A DNA stretch of 64,000 nt from CAZZHG01 sp964653655 (GTDB taxonomy: Bacteria > Bdellovibrionota > FAC87 > UBA2466): contig CAZZHG010000005.1 in the NCBI GenBank assembly GCA_964653655.1, positions 1-64,000 of the forward strand, written 5' to 3'. The notes below the pieces were generated by a model. It had not been told where the DNA came from, made no database searches, and worked only from the letters and a program-made list of their open reading frames with translations. The translations under genes were made by a program, and so were the position numbers. Below are positions 58,889-64,000 of this stretch, in pieces. Position 1 is the stretch's first letter. Each line of letters starts with the position of its first letter.

Positions 58889-59659
58889 CTAGAACCGTCC
58901 GTGGAACTTCAGATGACGGTAATCCTCGTAGTTCGCCCGCAGACACATCAGCCCGACCAGAACGAACCAGGCCCCGAGAACCGGACTCTGCCCGAAGATG
59001 CTGTACCCCCCGGCCGCCAGAAGCGCGAGACCAACGGCATTGCCGGCAAGGTATACCGACTTCAAGATGCCCGGGCTCACGCCGGAATCCCCGGAAAAAC
59101 AGGTAAGCAGCAGACGCCCGCCATCCAAGGGAAGCACGGGAAGAAGCTGAAAGACGGCCAACGTCAGATTAAACGCCGCGAGGTGAAAAAGGATTCCCAC
59201 CAGAGTCACTCGACCGGGGTTGGTGTCCAAAAGGAACGCCAACCCGAAACACAAGAGCGCGAGAAAGGCGCTGAACCCGATGGCCTCGAGGTAAAGCTTG
59301 CAGCGCGACCAACGATTTCCCTCGGGCAGCTCGATAGGAGCGCCCGCGCCGAACAGATACAAAAACGCTCCCTGCGGTTTTTCCCCGAGCCGGCGGGCGC
59401 CAACCAGATGAAACATCTCCCTGGAAATTATCGACAGAACGATTCCGATGGTGGTGACGAACGCCATACCCCAGTAGGTGGCCGAGCTTAGGTCCGTATA
59501 GAAGAACGGAAAAAGACGCAGCCTCAATGACAAAAACAGGAGGCAGAGGAAGAACAGGATGGAGAAGTCCGTCGCGAAAACGGCTCCGCCCCATTCGAAA
59601 AGGCGTACCCGTCTTCCGAACTGGCTTTCGCCCCAGCGACGGGGCATGAGTCGTATCAC
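58889..59659 (-). CDS. Site-2-protease-like (M50) membrane protein with RExxH
   Basis: 256 residues from a GTG at 59659, behind GGGAGG. About six membrane segments, the LPLDGGR motif (Asp179) and GARRLG after the zinc motif fit the M50 family. But the zinc HExxH is REMFH (Arg80, Glu81, His84), confirmed in the DNA. That removes one zinc ligand, so it is probably a pseudo-protease or has an altered metal site. Position among Usp and CBS genes resembles Rip3-type loci. Confidence 0.85.
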   Translation of the reverse strand: MIRLMPRRWGESQFGRRVRLFEWGGAVFATDFSILFFLCLLFLSLRLRLFPFFYTDLSSATYWGMAFVTTIGIVLSIISREMFHLVGARRLGEKPQGAFLYLFGAGAPIELPEGNRWSRCKLYLEAIGFSAFLALLCFGLAFLLDTNPGRVTLVGILFHLAAFNLTLAVFQLLPVLPLDGGRLLLTCFSGDSGVSPGILKSVYLAGNAVGLALLAAGGYSIFGQSPVLGAWFVLVGLMCLRANYEDYRHLKFHGRF

Positions 59660-59686
59660 AAGGCCTCCCTCGTCGTCCCGCGCGGC

Positions 59687-60232
59687 TCAGGCCAGCGGAA
59701 CATGCTTCGGAAACAGCTCCTTCAGGCGCTTCTCGATGTCTCTTTCGTCGAGCCAGGAATAGTCCTTCTCCTTCTTGTCGACGAGCACACGCAACGCGCT
59801 GGAGCTGAGTTTGCCCTCCAGCCGACCCATGAAACGGGGCTCGGCGACAAGCATGAGCTCATTGAACTTATTCTCCTTGCGGGCGGTCTCCAGCCATTCG
59901 GCGATGATTTCGCTGAAGGCCAGCGTCGCGTGCTCCGAAGGAGTCTCGCGCGAGGTCATCGCGTGGCGGGGCGCACCCGTCAAATGTCCCCCGGATGCCT
60001 TGGTATAACTATCGAACGCGCGGCCAGGTCGGTCCGAGACGAGATCCCGCTCTTTGCCCCTTCCTTCGGGGAAGGGAATTTCGTGAATCTTGGTGAACTC
60101 GTCCCCGTCCTTCTGAAAAAACTGGGCTCCCGCGCGGTGGGCGACGACCACCCAAGCGGTATGACGAGGAGTTACCTTCATGCCGAGGGTGCTGGAAATA
60201 TCGACTCCGTTGTGTGTCTTCTTTTTTCTCAT
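59687..60232 (-). CDS. Host-attachment/archaeo-eukaryotic release-factor-like protein (baeRF)
   Basis: 181 residues. The blocks TAWVVVAHRAGAQFF, SDRPGRAFDS and MLVAEPRFMGRL match the bacterial baeRF/host-attachment family, which is related to the eRF1 middle domain. The ATG has GGAGAGCGGAG upstream. It may rescue stalled ribosomes or act in stress. It follows the CBS gene with a 27-base gap. Confidence 0.85.
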   Translation of the reverse strand: MRKKKTHNGVDISSTLGMKVTPRHTAWVVVAHRAGAQFFQKDGDEFTKIHEIPFPEGRGKERDLVSDRPGRAFDSYTKASGGHLTGAPRHAMTSRETPSEHATLAFSEIIAEWLETARKENKFNELMLVAEPRFMGRLEGKLSSSALRVLVDKKEKDYSWLDERDIEKRLKELFPKHVPLA

Positions 60233-60259
60233 GGACTCCGCTCTCCAAACTCGTTGTGA

Positions 60260-60655
60260 CTATTCCCGAAATAGACGGGCCAGCGCCCGGCACGCGTCGA
60301 CGGTGGTAAAAATTCCGATGGCGTTCTCCGCTTTGTCCTCGATGATGGCGCAGCCATACTTTTCGTCCGCCATTTGAGAGACGACTTCCCGTAGCGGAGT
60401 ATCCCGCCCGACCGCGTAGGGCGAGGGCATCATGACGTCCTCGACGAGAAACCGGTCGCCGCCCTTGGTGAGCATGGCTTCCGTGATATCCCGGTCACTG
60501 ATGACTCCGACGATCTTTCCCCGGTCCAGTACCGGAAGGTGACGGATCTTAGAATCCCGCATCATTTCCTTCGCCGTACCGACGGGGATGTCGTGTCCCA
60601 CCGTGAGCGGGGTCCAAGTCATGAAATCTCGAATCGCGTGAATCTTACTCTTCAT
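60260..60655 (-). CDS. Two-CBS-domain protein
   Basis: 131 residues from the ATG at 60655, behind GAGGTG. Two CBS motifs run across about 15-60 (PVGTAKEMMRDSKIRHLPVL) and 75-125 (DTPLREVVSQMADEKYGCAII). It binds adenosine nucleotides in related proteins. Similar to hypoxic response protein 1 in mycobacteria. Confidence 0.92.
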   Translation of the reverse strand: MKSKIHAIRDFMTWTPLTVGHDIPVGTAKEMMRDSKIRHLPVLDRGKIVGVISDRDITEAMLTKGGDRFLVEDVMMPSPYAVGRDTPLREVVSQMADEKYGCAIIEDKAENAIGIFTTVDACRALARLFRE

Positions 60656-60810
60656 CGAATCACCTCGTGGTTGCTTGTGGATCGATGATTGCAATTGGCG
60701 TACCCATGTAAGCCGCCCTTCCGCCGGGCGCAAAGAGGCACTCCGGCGGCGCGAGGAGTCGGAAAGCGTTGGACAAGATCGCCCCTGATGGGCCACTTTG
60801 TCACATAACC

Positions 60811-62049
60811 ATGAGCCCCTATTTCATCTTCGAAAAGCTGGGTATCTCGTTGCTACTGGGGCTGCTCGTCGGCCTTCAACGCGAGAAGGCGCAGTCGAGC
60901 TTGGGGGGCTTCAGGACCTTTCCGCTCGCCACCATTTTCGGAACCCTTTGCGGCCTCATCGCTCAAACTTACGGAGGGAATTTTCTGGCGGCCGCGCTCA
61001 TCGGTCTCATCGTCCTCATCCTGATGGGAAACCTTTCCTTGCTACGCTCGGAAGAGCGGTCGGGTGGCATCACCACCGAAATTTCGCTGCTGATCATGTT
61101 CGCGGTGGGCGTCTATCTCGTCGCGGGCTCGAAGCTCGTCGCGGTGGTGATCGGAGGAGGCGTCGCGGTCCTGCTGCAGTACAAGCCCGAGCTTCACGGG
61201 TTCGCTTCCCGTCTCGGAGACGCGGATCTGAAGGCGATCATGCGATTCGTTCTGCTCTCCTTCATCATCCTTCCGATTCTTCCCAACGAAGCTTTCGGAC
61301 CCTTCGAAGTTTTGAACCCGCACGAGATATGGCTGATGGTCGTATTTATCGTCGGGCTCAACTTGATCGGCTACATAGTCTCCAAGTTCGTGGGCCCCTC
61401 CGCGGGCACTTTCACGTCGGGAATACTGGGGGGATTGATCTCTAGCACCGCCACTACGCTGAGCTTCACCCAAAGCGCGCGCAGGGGAGAAACGAGCCTT
61501 TCCCGGGCAACCACCGTTATTTTGATCGCTTCTACTTTCGTGTACTTGCGGGTGCTCCTTGAAACCGCCGCGGTCTCCAACACTCTCTTCAACGCCTTGC
61601 TCGCTCCCCTCTCGGCTTGGTTCGCCTTTTCTTTGCTTCTGGCCCTGGGCTCCCATTTTCTCTCGAAGGAGAAACAAACTTCCAGCAACGAGCCGCAGAA
61701 GCCGGGTGGCGTCCGTTCCGCTCTGATATTCGGGGTCACCTACGTCGCCGTCGTCGTCGTCACGGCGGCCGCGAAGAAGTACCTGGGGCCGGGCTCGCTC
61801 TACTGGGTGGCCGCCATTTCGGGCGTGACGGACGTGGACGCCATCACTTTGTCGACGGCAAGGCTCGTTACGCTGCATCAGCTGGCGCCTGAACAAGGGC
61901 GGGAAATGATTCTTTTGGGAACGCTCACCAATCTTGCCTTCAAAACCGGAATCGTCGCTTTCAGCGGTAATGCCAAGCTGGCGCTCAAAGTTGGCGGGCT
62001 CTTGAGCCTGTGCATCGCCTTCGGCGTGCTCTTGTTCTGGCTCTTTTGA
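60811..62049 (+). CDS. MgtC/DUF4010 membrane protein
   Basis: 412 residues from the ATG at 60811. The first ~130 residues carry the MgtC-type LLGLLVGLQREKAQ and GGFRTFPLA blocks, then DUF4010 with about nine membrane segments (GGLISSTATTLSFTQSAR, ISGVTDVDAITLSTARL). The function of MgtC/DUF4010 fusions is not established; roles in Mg2+ or acid stress are proposed. It is divergent from the CBS gene and 45 bases upstream of the CoA-transferase. Confidence 0.9.
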   Translation: MSPYFIFEKLGISLLLGLLVGLQREKAQSSLGGFRTFPLATIFGTLCGLIAQTYGGNFLAAALIGLIVLILMGNLSLLRSEERSGGITTEISLLIMFAVGVYLVAGSKLVAVVIGGGVAVLLQYKPELHGFASRLGDADLKAIMRFVLLSFIILPILPNEAFGPFEVLNPHEIWLMVVFIVGLNLIGYIVSKFVGPSAGTFTSGILGGLISSTATTLSFTQSARRGETSLSRATTVILIASTFVYLRVLLETAAVSNTLFNALLAPLSAWFAFSLLLALGSHFLSKEKQTSSNEPQKPGGVRSALIFGVTYVAVVVVTAAAKKYLGPGSLYWVAAISGVTDVDAITLSTARLVTLHQLAPEQGREMILLGTLTNLAFKTGIVAFSGNAKLALKVGGLLSLCIAFGVLLFWLF

Positions 62050-62094
62050 GATCGTCAGTCGTCCTGAGATTCTCCGTCGTGTTAGGCTTGCCTC

Positions 62095-63366
62095 ATGCGT
62101 TTGCATTCCACCGTCGAATCGGCACTAGCCGCGCTCAAGCCGGGCTGGCGCGCGTTCGTTCACGGAGGCGCCGCGACACCGAAGGTCCTTCTGGAAGGGC
62201 TTGCCTCCATGGCTGACTCGTTGAAGGACTTGGAGCTTATCCACCTCCATACCGAAGGACCGCCGGTTCATGCGGCGCACTTTCGCGTGGCGAACCTTTT
62301 CGTCGGCGCGACGATGCGTCCCGTGCTGGATTACGACCGGGTCGATTACCTACCAGTCTTTCTCTCCGAGATACCGGCGCTATTTCGCTCCGGGCGCCGG
62401 CCGCTCGATGCGGCTCTCATTCAGGTTTCTCCCCCTGATTCCCACGGCTACTGCAGCCTTGGCGTCAGCGTCGACATCGCCAGAGCCGCGGTCGAGTGTG
62501 CAAGCGTCGTCATCGCCCAGATCAACCCCCAGATGCCTCGGGCCTTGGGGGACGGCCTTTTGCACGTGAACCACATTCAACATGCCGTGGAGATCGAATC
62601 CCCGCTCTACGAGCGCACTCCCCAGCCTCTTTCCGATGAGGAGAGAAGACTCGGCGCGAACGTGGCCGCGCTCATCGAGGACGGCTCGACGTTGCAGATG
62701 GGAATCGGTTCCCTACCCGACGCCGTCCTGGGAGCCCTGACGAATCACAAGCGGCTTGGAATTCATACGGAGATGTGGTCCGACGGGGCACTGGCGCTCA
62801 TCGAGTCCGGTGTCGTCGATAACTCGAACAAACAGGTACACCCGGGTAAGACGGTATCCACCTTCATCATGGGGTCTCGCCGGGTCTATGACTTCATTCA
62901 TGACAACCCCGCGTTTCTTCAGCTGACCAGCGACTATGTGAACTCTCCGGCCGTCATCGCCCGCAACCCGAAGGTGGTGGCCATCAACAGCGCCGTTCAG
63001 ATCGATCTGACGGGCCAGGTTTGCGCGGACTCGGTGGGCTCCCGGATCATTTCGGGCGTGGGGGGCCAGATGGACTTCATGCGGGGAGCGGCGCTTTCGG
63101 AAGGCGGCAAGCCCATCATCGCGGTACTCTCCCGCACTCGATCGGGCCAATCCAGACTGGTAAGTCAGCTTCTACCCGCCTCGGGAGTGGTGACGACCCG
63201 GGCTCACGTGCATTACGTGGCGACGGAGTGGGGAGTGGCGGACCTTTATGGACGTACTTTGAGTGAACGTTGTAAGGCGTTGATCGCTATCGCCCATCCG
63301 CTGGATCGGGAGCGCCTGGAGCGGGAGTGGCACTCGATCTACCGAAAGGCTCCGGGCCTTAAGTAG
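62095..63366 (+). CDS. Acetyl-CoA hydrolase/4-hydroxybutyrate CoA-transferase-like enzyme
   Basis: 423 residues. The family blocks LIQVSPPDSHGYCSLG, LQMGIGSLPDAVLGAL, GIHTEMWSDG (catalytic Glu) and FMRGAALSEGGKPIIA are intact. Members move CoA between acyl groups or hydrolyse acetyl-CoA. The substrate is unknown. It is the last gene of this group; a hairpin follows it. Confidence 0.93.
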   Translation: MRLHSTVESALAALKPGWRAFVHGGAATPKVLLEGLASMADSLKDLELIHLHTEGPPVHAAHFRVANLFVGATMRPVLDYDRVDYLPVFLSEIPALFRSGRRPLDAALIQVSPPDSHGYCSLGVSVDIARAAVECASVVIAQINPQMPRALGDGLLHVNHIQHAVEIESPLYERTPQPLSDEERRLGANVAALIEDGSTLQMGIGSLPDAVLGALTNHKRLGIHTEMWSDGALALIESGVVDNSNKQVHPGKTVSTFIMGSRRVYDFIHDNPAFLQLTSDYVNSPAVIARNPKVVAINSAVQIDLTGQVCADSVGSRIISGVGGQMDFMRGAALSEGGKPIIAVLSRTRSGQSRLVSQLLPASGVVTTRAHVHYVATEWGVADLYGRTLSERCKALIAIAHPLDRERLEREWHSIYRKAPGLK

Positions 63367-63404
63367 CGACCATCCAGCGGACGTCTTATTGCTAGGTAAT
63401 CCGC

Positions 63405-63436
63405 GGAAAGCGGCTAATGTGGGTAAGCCGCTTTCC
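63405..63436 (+). promoter_or_regulatory. Perfect 10-bp hairpin ahead of the DUF1861 gene
   Basis: GGAAAGCGGC and GCCGCTTTCC with a 12-base loop end one base before the next ATG. It could end the CoA-transferase transcript or cover the DUF1861 start region. No T run. Confidence 0.45.
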
Positions 63437-63437
63437 T

Positions 63438-64000
63438 ATGAAACCACCAATTCTTGCCTTCGTCTGCTTGGCGATCTCCGCCGTCTGCTGGGGTTTCGAT
63501 TGCCGACAGAGCTGGAAGGGTGTGTCCGGCCCGGCGGTGGCGGCTCCCCTCGACTCTTATCTCACCCGGCACCGCGAAAGTAAGACGCGCGTCACGGGGG
63601 AAAAGCTGAACTTCATCGGAGTGGAGGGCCGAGACGTCTACAACCCCACCGCCCCTTTCAAAACGAGCCACGAGGGCAAGGAAGTGGAAGTGATCGCCGC
63701 GCGGGTGGAATCTAGAGACAGCGAGAGCGCCGAGACGGTTTTCTTCCAGAAGTCAGATGGGCAGTGGAAGCCTCTCTCAGGAGCGCCGGTTTTCAAAACG
63801 CAGGATCCTTTCGTCACCCGTATCGGAGCGGATTTGGTCGTGGGCGGAGTGGAGACCTTTCCCAAACCGGGCGGAGGCCTAGGCTACCGCACGGTGTTTC
63901 GCCGCGGGAAGGATATATCCTCCCTCGAAGTTTTTGCGACGGGACCTGAAGGAATGAAAGACATCCGCCTCCTTCCTTTGCCCGGCGGAAAAATCCTCGT
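63438..64000 (+). CDS. DUF1861 (MTP-1-like) protein with signal peptide, 3' end cut by window edge
   Basis: The first 187 residues are seen, from the ATG at 63438. A signal peptide (SAVCWG-FDCRQ) is followed by the DUF1861 blocks FKTSHEGKEVEVIAARVESR, DPFVTRIG, GGVETFP, GYRTVFRRG and FATGPEGMKDIRLLPL. This family is a probable five-bladed propeller related to glycosidases; its reaction is not known. Members are usually not exported, so the signal peptide is worth noting. The rest of the gene lies beyond the edge. Confidence 0.8.
   Translation, partial: MKPPILAFVCLAISAVCWGFDCRQSWKGVSGPAVAAPLDSYLTRHRESKTRVTGEKLNFIGVEGRDVYNPTAPFKTSHEGKEVEVIAARVESRDSESAETVFFQKSDGQWKPLSGAPVFKTQDPFVTRIGADLVVGGVETFPKPGGGLGYRTVFRRGKDISSLEVFATGPEGMKDIRLLPLPGGKIL

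Overview
The window is gene-dense, GC-rich bacterial chromosome with Shine-Dalgarno starts, short intergenic gaps, many small exported proteins and an unusually large set of exported hydrolases. I infer a Gram-negative, probably a Bdellovibrionota-like or other delta-type predatory or scavenging soil bacterium. The reasons are many lipoproteins, Lol-type ABC parts, a subtilase, an astacin, three trypsins, an S41 protease, an exported S1/P1 nuclease, an ECF-sigma/Ser-Thr-kinase pair, LigD and a REP transposase. No rRNA, tRNA or CRISPR array was seen, so the taxonomic call rests on gene content only.

Layout. 1-9.3 kb: a lipoprotein with 80-residue Ig-like modules (cut by the edge); an S1/P1 nuclease next to a LOG-type nucleotide phosphoribohydrolase that carries a signal peptide; a 1117-residue subtilase overlapping a small exported protein; a LysR regulator; a barrel-like protein and a seven-repeat Asp-box lipoprotein. 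9.3-17.3 kb: a membrane Ser/Thr kinase and its ECF sigma factor, small exported proteins, an HNH nuclease and a clan-CD-like peptidase. 17.4-21.3 kb: an AT-richer four-gene cassette (small exported Cys/His peptide, family-5 solute-binding protein, compact YcaO-like enzyme, membrane histidine kinase). This is the best candidate here for an undescribed system. 21.4-30 kb: small exported proteins, an SGNH-like protein, a Cys-rich tandem-repeat peptide, a TPR-like regulator and a trypsin. 30-41.5 kb: an astacin with fibronectin repeats, a divergent ABC ATPase and FtsX-like permease, an acyltransferase, a zincin-like lipoprotein, another trypsin and a nitroreductase. 41.6-47.1 kb: an RlmD-like methyltransferase, a LigD whose ligase domain has lost its catalytic lysine, a stand-alone miniature ligase-like protein, and a REP transposase bounded by 30-bp perfect inverted repeats. 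47.2-55 kb: DUF72, MEDS, YHS, a modular trypsin, ParB-like and S41 proteins, and a membrane AraC regulator. 55-63.4 kb: a stress-type group (response regulator, double Usp, transglutaminase-like, site-2-protease-like, release-factor-like, CBS, MgtC/DUF4010, CoA-transferase). A DUF1861 protein runs off the right edge.

How genes may work together. Exported proteases, nuclease and phosphoribohydrolase would digest outside protein and nucleic acid. The YcaO cassette has the parts of a made, sensed or metal-binding modified peptide. The degenerate LigD and the nearby mini-ligase may divide DNA end joining between two polypeptides. These are inferences from sequence and gene order.
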